In this document: positions 44,701-52,482 of the stretch, in pieces
Numbering within the stretch: position 1 is the stretch's first letter
Layout of the letters: every line of letters begins with the position of its first letter
DNA from: Streptomyces sp. WAC 01529
Lineage (GTDB): Bacteria > Actinomycetota > Actinomycetes > Streptomycetales > Streptomycetaceae
Assembly (NCBI RefSeq): GCF_003945545.1
Contig: NZ_CP029617.1
Span: forward strand, 3,979,001-4,043,000
Direction: 5' to 3'
DNA length: 64,000 nucleotides
The notes under the pieces: model-generated
The model's input: the letters and a program-made list of their open reading frames with translations, nothing else
What the model was told of the DNA's origin: nothing
The model's database searches: none
Made by a program: the position numbers and the translations under genes

Positions 44701-46974
44701 CAGGCCGGCGTGAATCAGGGCTCCGTAGGCCGGGGTTCCATGGGGCAGCGCTCCGTAGGCCAGGGTCCCGCTGCGCATGTCGGCATGAATCAGGGCTCCG
44801 TAGGCCAGGGCTCCGCCGGTCAAGGCCCCGCGGCCCAGGGCTCGGTGGGGCAGAACCCCGCAGGCCAAGGCTCCGTACGCCGGGCCCCCGCAGGCCAGCA
44901 CCCCGTGAACCAGAGCCCCGCGGGGCGAGGCCCCGTAGGCCACGCCGTCGTGAACCAGGCCGCGGTGAGCCAGGGCTTCGACGTGGGCGCCCCCGGACAG
45001 ATGTATCCGAGCGCCCTGGGCGACACCGGGCAGCACGCCGCGGCCCCGCACGCTCCGGGTGACGACCACACCCCGCCGCAGCCGCACCCCGCGCAGGCCC
45101 CGACGGGCCGCCGCCGCTCCCGCCGTCCGGTCACCGCGAACCCCGCGACTCCGGAGGGCCTCGCGGCTCCCCTGGGCAACGCCCCGAGCGGCCCTACGGC
45201 CTCCCCGGACGCCCCGGTGGCTCCGCAGGCCCCGCAGGCCCAGGGCGTCCCGACCGCGCGGCAGGCCACGCAGGCCGCGCAGGCCGCGCAGAACTCTGGC
45301 GCACCGGCGGTCCCGACGGCCTCGCAGGCCTCAGGCATTCCAGGCACCCCGGGGACTCCGCAGGCCCCGCAGGCCCCAGGCGTGCCAACCACCCCCGCCG
45401 CACCGGGCGCACCCGGCGCACCCGCCACCCCCGCGCCCCCGACCACCCCGCATCAGGGAACGCCCGCCCCCCGCACCGGCCAGAACCGTCAGGCCCCCGG
45501 CGCCGGACCGCTGCCCGCGCCGCAGCCGTGGCCCGACGGCACCACCCCCGCCGAGGGCATGCCCGCGCAGGGCAACGCGCACCCCGCGGGGACCCACGCC
45601 CAGGGCAACGCGCACCCCGCCGGCACCCCCGCGCACGGCGTGCCGACGCCCGCTCCGGCCACCGCCCTCCCGCCCGAGCGCGGCACGCGGGCGTCGCGGG
45701 CGGCCCAGCCGCTGCCCGCCGAGTCCGCGCCCGGTGACCCCAACTCGACGCAGGGGCGCGCGTTCAGCGTGCGTACGCTCGGCCAGGGCGTACCGTTCGG
45801 CCAGCAGCCCTCCGAGCAGCAGCAAGGCCACCAGGCCGCCGCGCCCGACCAGGGCAACAGGCCGACGGGCAACGCCCGGACCCCGCACTCCCCGGTGCCG
45901 CCCCAGGGCGCGCGGCCGGAGCCCGCGCCCTCCCCGGCCACGCCCCCGCAGGGCCAGGCCGCCGCCCCGCAGTCGCAGACCCTCGGCGGCTCAGGACGCC
46001 GGCGCAGGCTGGGCACGCCCCCCGCCCCAGCGGGCGACGAGCGCCCGGAGGCCTCGGCGCGCCCGCACCCGCAGACCCCGAACCCGGCACACGCCCAGTC
46101 CCGTATCGCCGCCTCCACCGAGGGAGCCGGACGCTCGTACGCGATCGGCGCCCCGGACGAGAACGCGGACGAGGGCCCGGAGCCGCTGGACGGCCCCGGC
46201 GGCGCGGTCGAGATCGCGAACCGCCCCCAGCCCCAGCCGATGGACGACGAGCTGCCGCCCGAGCCGCTGGACAACCCGCGCCGCCTCCTGGTGTGGCCCG
46301 CGCCGGACGTCACCACGCAGCAGGCGCTCAGCGACCGCGGCTACCGTCCCGTGATCGTGCATTCGCGCGAGGAGGTCGACGCGCAGATCGCGGCGTTCCC
46401 CGCGGCTCTCTTCGTGGACCCGTTGACCGGACCGATCACGCGCACGGCGCTCCAGTCGCTGCGGCAGGCCGCCGTGGCCGCCGAGGTGCCGGTGCTCGTG
46501 ACGGCGGGACTCGGCCAGGCGACGCGCGAGGCGGCGTACGGCGCCGACCCCGCCGTACTCCTGAAGGCACTCGCCCCGCGCGACAGCGAGCAGCATCCGC
46601 CGCGCGTCCTGCTCATCGAGGAGCACGAGGAGATCGCGCTCGCCCTGACCGCGACCCTGGAGCGGCGCGGCATGCAGGTCGCGCGGGCCCAGAGCGACGC
46701 GGACGCGGTGACGCTCGCGGCGCAGATGCGGCCGAACCTCGTGGTGATGGATCTGCTCCAGGTGCGCCGCCGCCGGGCCGGGATCATCGACTGGCTGCGC
46801 GCGAACGGGCAGTTGAACCGCACTCCGCTGGTCGTCTACACCGCCGCCGTCGACGAGACGGAGCTGCCGCGCCTGGCGGCCGGCGAGACGGTGCTGTTCC
46901 TCGCCGAGCGCTCCACGAGCACCGAGGTGCAGAGCCGCATCGTGGACCTGCTGGCGAAGATCGGCACCAACTAG
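41788..46974 (+). CDS. Giant PAS/kinase-like/receiver protein with a long disordered repeat region
   Basis: A 1728-residue protein from GTG 41788 (AGGGAGGAAG upstream). Two PAS domains (about 8-130 and 148-265) are followed by an Ala/Glu coiled coil (268-355), then a helical segment in the place of a DHp domain. That segment reads LAVLGSSLRGPLDELRREL, so the usual SHELRTPL phosphorylation site is missing its His. A weak HATPase-like part (about 440-565) lacks clear N and G boxes. Residues about 565-1490 are disordered, rich in Gly/Ala/Pro/Gln, with RRRGRR basic clusters and GQGSVGQG-like repeats. Two receiver-like domains close the protein (about 1500-1600 and 1605-1728); the last keeps an Asp in VVMDLLQ near 1654. 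It looks like a signalling scaffold rather than a working kinase. It converges on a tetR gene with overlapping stops. Confidence 0.8.
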   Translation: MSSRPSRGAARLAAILDALPDALVLVNANGTVVNANAIALEAFETPGTALVGRGLLDLLPEFDSRLIPGSMRRPDTIDERGRTKPTRMTARRTDGTEFPVEVTSSPLEDGRHAYDNHGYTGDELLMLVVRDLSGTVDTEAELARSQRQTEMILRAAAEGVVGTDTDGRVVLVNPAAAQILGFRASDLGGQELHPLVLHSRADGEPFPYEESPLADTLRSGRKHRVRGQVLWSKSGAKVPVDLTTSPVRDGDQLVGAVMTFTDRRPYDELAEKHEAALARHAEEIRAATERHAAEIKAAEERRAEEIKAAEEQRAEALAAEQERYAALAEREKDRFEELAEREAARYETLAARHEQLLAVLGSSLRGPLDELRRELAALAADDAGQLWPEANQVLHHLSAGYARMTTLVDNVLGFQRLDAGDEQLTLTPALLDAVIATGVEGAVELIGPGRAQFAVHAPPVEIVVDAGRLATALAHLVADVAGIDATGNTRAGVAGAGAAAGGYVDSTIVVAAAQRGEVVRIEVRGPYAGGDPVHEPIVRGIVRAHGGVLQTHEVPGMNGSAYVLEVPLVASGAGGAGSTERGGSGAGSTERAGSAVPAAPGGVVAVPEQASPATGGGRRRARRPSTDSFLEIGVPADPSGGTEAGAPAAPTGTGRRRGRRAAEAAGAPGSQDATLGGGPGSVATGQVGGPMGGSVAEAQSSETAGGASGVTSGGASGGTGRRRGRPSAAEGAVVTAAEHAAGSAALGQTVPPQGVPVPASGTGRRARRAGEQHALPALASGPSETSGAASGMELAAVEAGNGDAARPTGRRARRALAAAKERAAAEEANSGRVFALPPATADRSTPGGETAPQQTSPQQTSLQQPAYAVGHAVVNQGAVAAGQGAAELALGQGVVSPGGLGRGAGDLGAGGLGAGGSGSEGSGVGDAGSEGQGAVGSGAVGSGAVEQGSLGHGAVGQGSVGQGAVGQGPAGQAGVNQGSVGRGSMGQRSVGQGPAAHVGMNQGSVGQGSAGQGPAAQGSVGQNPAGQGSVRRAPAGQHPVNQSPAGRGPVGHAVVNQAAVSQGFDVGAPGQMYPSALGDTGQHAAAPHAPGDDHTPPQPHPAQAPTGRRRSRRPVTANPATPEGLAAPLGNAPSGPTASPDAPVAPQAPQAQGVPTARQATQAAQAAQNSGAPAVPTASQASGIPGTPGTPQAPQAPGVPTTPAAPGAPGAPATPAPPTTPHQGTPAPRTGQNRQAPGAGPLPAPQPWPDGTTPAEGMPAQGNAHPAGTHAQGNAHPAGTPAHGVPTPAPATALPPERGTRASRAAQPLPAESAPGDPNSTQGRAFSVRTLGQGVPFGQQPSEQQQGHQAAAPDQGNRPTGNARTPHSPVPPQGARPEPAPSPATPPQGQAAAPQSQTLGGSGRRRRLGTPPAPAGDERPEASARPHPQTPNPAHAQSRIAASTEGAGRSYAIGAPDENADEGPEPLDGPGGAVEIANRPQPQPMDDELPPEPLDNPRRLLVWPAPDVTTQQALSDRGYRPVIVHSREEVDAQIAAFPAALFVDPLTGPITRTALQSLRQAAVAAEVPVLVTAGLGQATREAAYGADPAVLLKALAPRDSEQHPPRVLLIEEHEEIALALTATLERRGMQVARAQSDADAVTLAAQMRPNLVVMDLLQVRRRRAGIIDWLRANGQLNRTPLVVYTAAVDETELPRLAAGETVLFLAERSTSTEVQSRIVDLLAKIGTN
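44580..44950. repeat. Coding repeat of VGQGS/PAGQ units in the PAS protein
   Basis: At least fifteen units of five to seven codons (GSVGQG, GAVGQG, GPAGQ), based on a degenerate CAGGGCTCCGTAGGC-like 15-18 bp DNA unit. One larger unit containing a GMNQGSVG/GVNQGSVG block recurs. It likely changes in number between strains. Confidence 0.7.
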
Positions 46975-47546
46975 GCGGTGATGCGCCGCACCGCCGCCTT
47001 GACGGAGGCGCGCAGCCGTTCGCGGTCGGCGTCCTCGTCGCCGACGAGGATGCGCCGCATCTGCGGCACGGCCGTGGACCAGCCGGCCAGCGCGACCACC
47101 ATGAAGAGCAGGTGGGCCGCGGGGATCTCGTCGCTGATCACGCCCCTGGCCTGCGCGTCGGCGAGGACGGCGACCTTGCGGTCGTAGTGGTCGCGGCGCT
47201 CGCGCTCGTCGGGCAGCTCCTCCGTGCCGTACTCGATGCCCTCCCAGAAGAGCAGGCGCAGCAGTTCGGGATGGTCGGCGTGGTAGTCCATGAGCCGGTC
47301 CATCCAGCCGTCCATGTCGTCCGCGTCGACGGGGTTGGAGACGGCCATCTCCAGCATCCGCTTCTCCAGGACCTGGGTGAACAGCTCCGCCTTGTTGCCG
47401 AAATAGGCATAGATGAGCTGCTTGTTGGCCTTCGCCTGGCTCGCGATGCGATCGATGCGGGCGCCCGCGATGCCGTACCGGGCGAACTCGGCGACCGCCG
47501 CCTCGAAAATCCGCGCCTTGGTGGCCTCGGGGTCTCTGACTGCCAT
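46971..47546 (-). CDS. TetR-family multidrug-responsive repressor
   Basis: A 191-residue regulator. HTH: RIFEAAVAEFARYGIAGARIDRIASQAKANKQLIYAYFGNK (about 10-50); C-terminal ligand domain with SNPVDADDMDGWMDRLMDYHADHPELLRLLFWEG. It is divergent from an MFS gene, with two palindromes between. The pair matches my memory of S. coelicolor SCO4008/SCO4007, in which the TetR protein recognises several drugs and represses the exporter. ATG 47546 is six bases after TACCCT (minus strand), so the message is probably leaderless. Its stop codon shares the palindrome CTAG with the stop of the PAS gene. Confidence 0.92.
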   Translation of the reverse strand: MAVRDPEATKARIFEAAVAEFARYGIAGARIDRIASQAKANKQLIYAYFGNKAELFTQVLEKRMLEMAVSNPVDADDMDGWMDRLMDYHADHPELLRLLFWEGIEYGTEELPDERERRDHYDRKVAVLADAQARGVISDEIPAAHLLFMVVALAGWSTAVPQMRRILVGDEDADRERLRASVKAAVRRITA

Positions 47547-47552
47547 GGGGAC

Positions 47553-47558
47553 AGGGTA
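47553..47558 (-). promoter_or_regulatory. -10 box of the leaderless tetR
   Basis: TACCCT on the minus strand, six bases before ATG 47546. Confidence 0.5.
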
Positions 47559-47575
47559 GGCGAACCCGTTCGGGT

Positions 47576-47591
47576 AACCAACCGGTTGGTT
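47576..47591. promoter_or_regulatory. TetR operator, proximal copy
   Basis: AACCAACCGGTTGGTT, a perfect 16-bp palindrome. It lies about 30 bp upstream of the tetR start and next to the TTGACA (47594-47599) of the divergent MFS promoter. Confidence 0.8.
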
Positions 47592-47628
47592 GCTTGACAG
47601 TGCGGCTCGGATGGGCGCAGACTTTTTC

Positions 47629-47646
47629 CAACCAACTAGTTGGTTG
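47629..47646. promoter_or_regulatory. TetR operator, distal copy
   Basis: CAACCAACTAGTTGGTTG, a perfect 18-bp palindrome sharing the AACCAAC half-site with the other operator. The centres are 54 bp apart (about five turns). It covers the region just after the expected MFS -10 box. Confidence 0.8.
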
Positions 47647-47688
47647 TCGCGTCGCTCGCCGCGCAGACACGAAGGAGACCCACTCGCC

Positions 47689-49002
47689 ATGTCCTCATCC
47701 ACTCCGCCCCCGGCCCCTCGGGCGGCCGCGAAGCCGCCCAGCGGCGGCGCCCGGACGCCCGGCCCGTCCCCATCCCCATCCTCGGCCCCGGCCGCGTCCC
47801 CGGCCCCCGGCCCGCGCTCCCTCCCCGTCCCGCACGGCCTCTTCCTCGTGCTCATCGCGATCTGCACGGCCGTGACCGCCGCGAACATCTACATCGCCGC
47901 GCCCCTGCTCCCGCTGATAGCCCGCGACTTCGGGTCGACGCCGTCGGCCGTCGCGTGGATCGCCTCGGTCGCCCAGTTCGGGTACGCGGCAGGGCTGCTG
48001 TTCTTTGCCCCGCTCGGGGACAGCGTGAACCGCCGCAAGCTCGTCGCGGTGCTCTCCATAGTCACGGCGGGGGCGCTCGCTCTGGGCGCGGCCGCCTCGG
48101 GCGCCACCGCGCTCGCCGCCGCCGTCCTGGTGGCGTCCGCCGCGACGGTCGTGCCGCAGCTGCTGGTGCCGCTGGTCGCCGAGCGCGCGCCCGCGCACCG
48201 GCGGGCCAGCCATGTCGCGGCCCTCATCGCCGGGCTCTTCACGGGCATCGTCGCGGCCCGCGTCCTCGGCGGACTCGTCGGTCAGGCCTTCGGATGGCGG
48301 TACGTCTTCCTGGGCGCCGCCGCACTGACGGCACTGCTGGGCCTCGCCTCGGCCGCCGTACTGCCCGCCGAGAACCGCCGCAAGTCGGGGCCGCTCTTCG
48401 CCGGTCTCGCCAAACTCCCCGGCGTGGTCCGCGGCTCCGCCGAGCTGCGCCGCGCCTGCATACGCCAGGCGGGGATGTACGGCGCGTGGAGCGCGCTGTG
48501 GACCTCGCTCGCGCTGCTCCTCACCGGCCGGGGCGGCGACGGCTATGGGATGACGACCGCGACGGCGGGCCTGTTCGGGCTCTTCGGTCTCGCGGCGAGC
48601 CTCGTCGCACCGCTCGCGGGCGGCATGGTGGACCGCTTCGGCGCGGCGAAGGTCGTCGCGTACGGATACGCCCTCGCGGCGCTGTCGGTGCCTCTGTTCT
48701 GGCTGGGCGGCGGGGCGCTGTGGGCCCTGTGCGCGGCGGCGGTCGCCATCCACATGGCGCTGGTCGCCAACCACATCGCCAACCAGACCCTGGCACTGAC
48801 GACCACCCCCACTCCGGCGGTGGCCAACACCGCCTATGTGGTGGCCGGTTTCGCGGGCGGGGCGCTGGCCTCCGCGCTCGCGGGCAGCGCGTTCACCCAC
48901 TGGGGGTGGACGGGCGTGTGCGCGGTCGCCGCCCTGTGGCTGGCGCTCGGATGGGCGACGACCGCGATACCGGCCCGGTACGGGCAGGTCAGAGCCGCGT
49001 GA
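47689..49002 (+). CDS. MFS multidrug exporter
   Basis: A 437-residue, 12-span exporter. The N-terminal 45 residues are Ser/Pro/Ala-rich; TM1 starts LVLIAICTAVTAANIYIAAPLLPL; motif A is APLGDSVNRRKLV. ATG 47689 follows GAAGGAG. The promoter TTGACA at 47594 and two operators lie just upstream, so it is controlled by the divergent TetR protein. Its 3' end overlaps the convergent acyl-CoA ligase gene by 14 bp. Confidence 0.92.
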   Translation: MSSSTPPPAPRAAAKPPSGGARTPGPSPSPSSAPAASPAPGPRSLPVPHGLFLVLIAICTAVTAANIYIAAPLLPLIARDFGSTPSAVAWIASVAQFGYAAGLLFFAPLGDSVNRRKLVAVLSIVTAGALALGAAASGATALAAAVLVASAATVVPQLLVPLVAERAPAHRRASHVAALIAGLFTGIVAARVLGGLVGQAFGWRYVFLGAAALTALLGLASAAVLPAENRRKSGPLFAGLAKLPGVVRGSAELRRACIRQAGMYGAWSALWTSLALLLTGRGGDGYGMTTATAGLFGLFGLAASLVAPLAGGMVDRFGAAKVVAYGYALAALSVPLFWLGGGALWALCAAAVAIHMALVANHIANQTLALTTTPTPAVANTAYVVAGFAGGALASALAGSAFTHWGWTGVCAVAALWLALGWATTAIPARYGQVRAA

Positions 49003-50638
49003 CGTCCAGCTCCCCGTCGGCGTACTGCCTGCGCAGGACCTTCTTGTCGAACTTGCCGACGCTGGTCTTCGGAACCGCGGGGATGACCGCCCAGCGCTCG
49101 GGGAGCTGCCACTTGGCGATGCTGTCGGCGAGGAAGTCGCGCAGGGACGCGTAGTCGGCGGCCGCGCCCTCCTTCAACACGACCGTGGCGAGGGGGCGTT
49201 CGCCCCACTTCTCGTCGGGCACGGCGACGACCGCGGCCTCGGCGACGTCCGGGTGGGACATCAGGGCGTTCTCCAGCTCGACCGACGAGATCCACTCGCC
49301 GCCCGACTTGATGACGTCCTTCGCCCGGTCGGTGAGGGTGAGGAAGCCATCGGCGCTGATCACACCGACGTCGCCGGTCTTCAGCCAGCCGTCCTCGCTG
49401 AACTTGTCCTCGGGCCTGAGGCTCTCGCCGCCCGCGCCGCCGTAGTAGGCGCCCGCGATCCAGGGGCCGCGCACCTCCAGCTCGCCGGCCGACTCGCCGT
49501 CCCAGGGCAGGTGTTCGCCCCCGGGGCCGACCAGGCGGGCCTCGACGGCGGCGGGGAAGCGGCCCTGCGTGAGCCGGTAGCCGAACTCCTCGTCGGTGCC
49601 GATCGCGTGGGCCGGCGGCCGGGCGACCGTGCCAAGCGGGGACGTCTCCGTCATGCCCCAGGCGTGGCAGACCCGCATGCCGAGGCGGTCGAACGCCTCC
49701 ATCAGGGACGGCGGACAGGCCGAGCCGCCGATGGTGACCTGCGTAAGCGAGCTGACGTCACGCGGCTTCGCGGTCAGCTCGGCGAGCAGGCCCTGCCAGA
49801 TGGTGGGGACGGCGGCCGCGTGGGTGGGCCGCTCCGCCTCGATCATCTCGGCGAGCGGGGCGGGCTGCAGGAAACGGTCCGGCATCAGCATGTTCACGCC
49901 GGTCATGAGGGTGGCGTGCGGGAGTCCCCACGCGTTCACGTGGAATTGCGGGACCACGACCAGGGAGGTGTCCGCGTCGCTCAGACCCATCGACTGGGCC
50001 ATGTTGACCTGCATGGAGTGCAGATAGATGGAGCGGTGGGAGTAGACCACACCCTTGGGGTCGCCGGTGGTGCCGGAGGTGTAGCACATGGCGGCCGCGG
50101 CGCGCTCGTCCAGCTCGGGCCACTCATAGGAGGTGGGCTTACCGGCGAGCAGTTCCTCGTACTCATGCACCCGCACCCGCGCGTCCGCCAGAAGGGAGCG
50201 GTCACCGGGGCCCGACACCACGACGTGCTCGACGGTCGCCATCTGGGGGAGCAGCGGCGCGAGCAGGCCGAGAAGAGAGCCGTTGACGATGATGACGCGG
50301 TCGGCGGCGTGGTTGACGATCCACGTCAGCTGGTCGGCGGGCAGCCGCAGATTGAGGGTGTGGAGGATGGCGCCCATACAGGGCACGGCGTAATAGGCCT
50401 CGACGTGCTCGGCGTTGTTCCACATGAAGGTGGCGACGCGCTCGTCGTCCGTGACGCCGAGGTCCTCGCGCAGGGCGTGGGCGAGCTGCGCGGTGCGCTC
50501 ACCGATCTCGCGGAAGGTGCGGCGCTGCGGGGCGCCCTCCCCGGTCCAGGTGATGACCTGCGATGTGCCGTGCACGGTCGTGCCGTGCCGGAGTATCCGG
50601 GTGACGGTCAGCGGTACGTCCTGCATCGTGCTCAGCAC
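48989..50638 (-). CDS. Long-chain fatty-acid-CoA ligase (AMP-dependent synthetase)
   Basis: A 549-residue adenylate-forming enzyme from GTG 50638, with AGGAGG five bases upstream. P-loop AMCYTSGTTGDPKGVVYSHR (about 180), HAWGMTE-type A5 motif, and C-terminal motifs LKTGDVGVI, DRAKDVIKSGGEWIS and the catalytic Lys in TSVGKFDKKVLR. It activates a fatty or aromatic acid to its CoA ester. A TetR-type palindrome upstream and the steroid operon nearby hint at regulated lipid catabolism. Confidence 0.93.
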   Translation of the reverse strand: MLSTMQDVPLTVTRILRHGTTVHGTSQVITWTGEGAPQRRTFREIGERTAQLAHALREDLGVTDDERVATFMWNNAEHVEAYYAVPCMGAILHTLNLRLPADQLTWIVNHAADRVIIVNGSLLGLLAPLLPQMATVEHVVVSGPGDRSLLADARVRVHEYEELLAGKPTSYEWPELDERAAAAMCYTSGTTGDPKGVVYSHRSIYLHSMQVNMAQSMGLSDADTSLVVVPQFHVNAWGLPHATLMTGVNMLMPDRFLQPAPLAEMIEAERPTHAAAVPTIWQGLLAELTAKPRDVSSLTQVTIGGSACPPSLMEAFDRLGMRVCHAWGMTETSPLGTVARPPAHAIGTDEEFGYRLTQGRFPAAVEARLVGPGGEHLPWDGESAGELEVRGPWIAGAYYGGAGGESLRPEDKFSEDGWLKTGDVGVISADGFLTLTDRAKDVIKSGGEWISSVELENALMSHPDVAEAAVVAVPDEKWGERPLATVVLKEGAAADYASLRDFLADSIAKWQLPERWAVIPAVPKTSVGKFDKKVLRRQYADGELDVTRL

Positions 50639-50697
50639 GGCGTCCTCCTGGGGCGACATCGCCTACGCGGCAGTAGGGGTTGCGCTGATTCTGCGCG

Positions 50698-50713
50698 CAT
50701 ACCGCTCGGTATG
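50698..50713. promoter_or_regulatory. Operator-like palindrome upstream of the acyl-CoA ligase
   Basis: CATACCGCTCGGTATG, a perfect 16-bp palindrome 60 bp before the start. The ACCG-N2-CGGT core is common for TetR-type regulators of fatty-acid genes. Confidence 0.65.
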
Positions 50714-50817
50714 TCACTACTCCAGGACATGATCGATCATCGGCCGCCCACCGGGAGGGCCGTCACTCCGTTCAGTGCCGCTCACTCAGTGCCCGCACGC
50801 GTGAGTTGCCCGCTCGC

Positions 50818-51399
50818 TCAGCGGACCGGCGTGAGTTCCGGGTCCTCGCGGAGCTTGCCGAGCGCGCGCGACACCGCGCTCTTCACCGTCCCGATCGAGA
50901 CCCCGAGCACCTCGGCGGTCTGGGCCTCGCTGAGATCCTCGTAGTACCTGAGGACGACCATCGCCCGCTGCCGGTCCGGCAGCTTCATGATCGCGCGCCA
51001 CATCGCGTCGTGGAGCACCTGGTGCTCGGCCGGGTCCCCCGCGGGCGCCACCTCCGGCTCCGGCAGCTCGTCGCACGCGAACTCGTCGACCTTGCGCTTG
51101 CGCCACTGCGACGTGCGCGTGTTCAGCAGGGCGCGGCGCACATAACCGTCGAGCGCGCGATGGTCCTCGATCCGGTCCCACGCGACATACGTCTTGGTCA
51201 GCGCGGTCTGCAACAGATCCTCGGCATCGCTCGGATTCGCGGTCAGCGAGCGGGCGGTGCGCAGCAGTACGGGCTGGCGTGCCCGTACATAGGACGCGAA
51301 CGACGGATAGGCGAAGGGCCCGGTGGCCCGCGCCGGACCCGTGCCCCGCGTCGCGGCCTTCGATGCGCTCGTGCACACGGACACCATGGATGCGGTCAT
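50818..51399 (-). CDS. SigE-family ECF RNA polymerase sigma factor
   Basis: A 193-residue sigma factor with only regions 2 and 4. Region 2: FASYVRARQPVLLRTARSLTANPSDAEDLLQTALTKTYVAWDRI; region 4: LPDRQRAMVVLRYYEDLSEAQTAEVLGVSIGTVKSAVSRAL. An N-terminal 30-residue extension is Thr/Ala-rich. ATG 51399 lies six bases past TAGCGT on the minus strand. No anti-sigma gene is adjacent, as is common for this group. The regulon is unknown. Confidence 0.92.
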   Translation of the reverse strand: MTASMVSVCTSASKAATRGTGPARATGPFAYPSFASYVRARQPVLLRTARSLTANPSDAEDLLQTALTKTYVAWDRIEDHRALDGYVRRALLNTRTSQWRKRKVDEFACDELPEPEVAPAGDPAEHQVLHDAMWRAIMKLPDRQRAMVVLRYYEDLSEAQTAEVLGVSIGTVKSAVSRALGKLREDPELTPVR

Positions 51400-51405
51400 G
51401 GCTCC

Positions 51406-51411
51406 ACGCTA
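51406..51411 (-). promoter_or_regulatory. -10 box for the sigma factor gene
   Basis: TAGCGT on the minus strand, six bases before the ATG. Confidence 0.5.
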
Positions 51412-51489
51412 GAAGCGCCCCCTACTTCCGCGGATCGGCCCCAAGTCCCGAAGCGGTGTCCGCCTCAGGTTGTACGAGTGGTGCTGGCC

Positions 51490-51506
51490 CCACCTCCTAC
51501 AGGTGG
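51490..51506 (-). terminator. Short hairpin downstream of the DUF1906 gene
   Basis: CCACCT-CCTAC-AGGTGG, a 6-bp perfect stem about 75 bp past the DUF1906 stop. It is weak for a terminator. Confidence 0.4.
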
Positions 51507-51581
51507 AGGAGGCGGGGCGCACCCCTGAGTGTTCACCCCTGAGAACCGCCCCGGCACACGGCCTCCGGCGGCCCGGGTTCC

Positions 51582-52430
51582 CTAGCCGACGCGCGCCACG
51601 GGGGCGTGCATCAGATTGCGGTCGATCACCAGTGTGCGTCCGCCGTGCCGCTCCGTGACGTTCCCCGCGTACTGGTGGATGCGCCGCCCCGGGCTCCAGG
51701 CGTTCGCGCTCAGCGACGGCTCGCGGTACAGGTGCGGCCGGGTGCGCCAGCGCGCGAACCACATCACCGCGGGCAGATCCCGCACGCCCGCCCGCCGTGC
51801 CTGCTCCATGTGCCGCACACCGGAGTCGGCGCTGCTGTAGAAACCGGGGACGTAGCCGAGTCTGCGCACTTCGCGGTCCCAGCCCCGTACGAAGGAGAGC
51901 GTGGTGCGGGCACACGCCTGCTTGCGGTAGGAGTACGCCTCCATGTCCAGGTAGAGCGGGCTGCGCGTCCGGAAGCCGACGGACTTGGCGCTGCGCACCG
52001 CGTCACGCGCCTCCCGCTTCCCCTGGCTCCAGGGGTGTCTTCCGATACGTACTCCCTTCTTGTTCTTCGCGACGACACAGGGCGACTGCGAGCCCACGTA
52101 CACCGGCAGCACCCGCCACCCCAGCCGGTTCACCGCCCGTGTCCAGCTCCGGTTCAGGTGCGGCTGTCTCTTGCAGGCGCGGCCGCGCCCGGCGTAGTAG
52201 ACGCCCACGGCGCCGTACTGGGAGCTGCGCCAGCGGCGCATGGTGTCGACCGAGGGCGCGATGCAGGTGTCGAACGCGCGGCCGCGGTAGGCGGGCGCCC
52301 TGGCCGCCAGGTCGGCGGGGGCGGTCGCGGGGTCGGTGGAGGCGGCGGCGCCCGGTGGGGACGCGGTCAGGTCGACGGTCAGGACAGCCAGGGCGAGGAG
52401 AAGTCCGATGATCAGCTTTTGGAGACGCAT
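51582..52430 (-). CDS. Secreted DUF1906 (glycoside-hydrolase-like) protein
   Basis: A 282-residue protein. A signal peptide (KLIIGLLLALAVLTVDLTAS, cleavage near GAAA) precedes a TIM-barrel-like domain related to Rv2525c and GH25-like proteins (GRAFDTCIAPSVDTMRRWRSS; YLDMEAYSYRK with the expected acidic residue; GVRHMEQARRAGV). It probably acts on the cell wall outside. Five cysteines suggest disulphides. The sigma factor gene lies downstream on the same strand. Confidence 0.85.
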   Translation of the reverse strand: MRLQKLIIGLLLALAVLTVDLTASPPGAAASTDPATAPADLAARAPAYRGRAFDTCIAPSVDTMRRWRSSQYGAVGVYYAGRGRACKRQPHLNRSWTRAVNRLGWRVLPVYVGSQSPCVVAKNKKGVRIGRHPWSQGKREARDAVRSAKSVGFRTRSPLYLDMEAYSYRKQACARTTLSFVRGWDREVRRLGYVPGFYSSADSGVRHMEQARRAGVRDLPAVMWFARWRTRPHLYREPSLSANAWSPGRRIHQYAGNVTERHGGRTLVIDRNLMHAPVARVG

Positions 52431-52482
52431 ACGGTGAGTGAACGGCCCCTCGGCGCGGACCCGGCAGGGACACGCGGTGCGT

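Noticed and set aside
42976..45087. A 703-codon minus-strand frame inside the PAS gene
   Set aside because: It is the antisense shadow of the low-complexity coding region, as expected at this G+C content.
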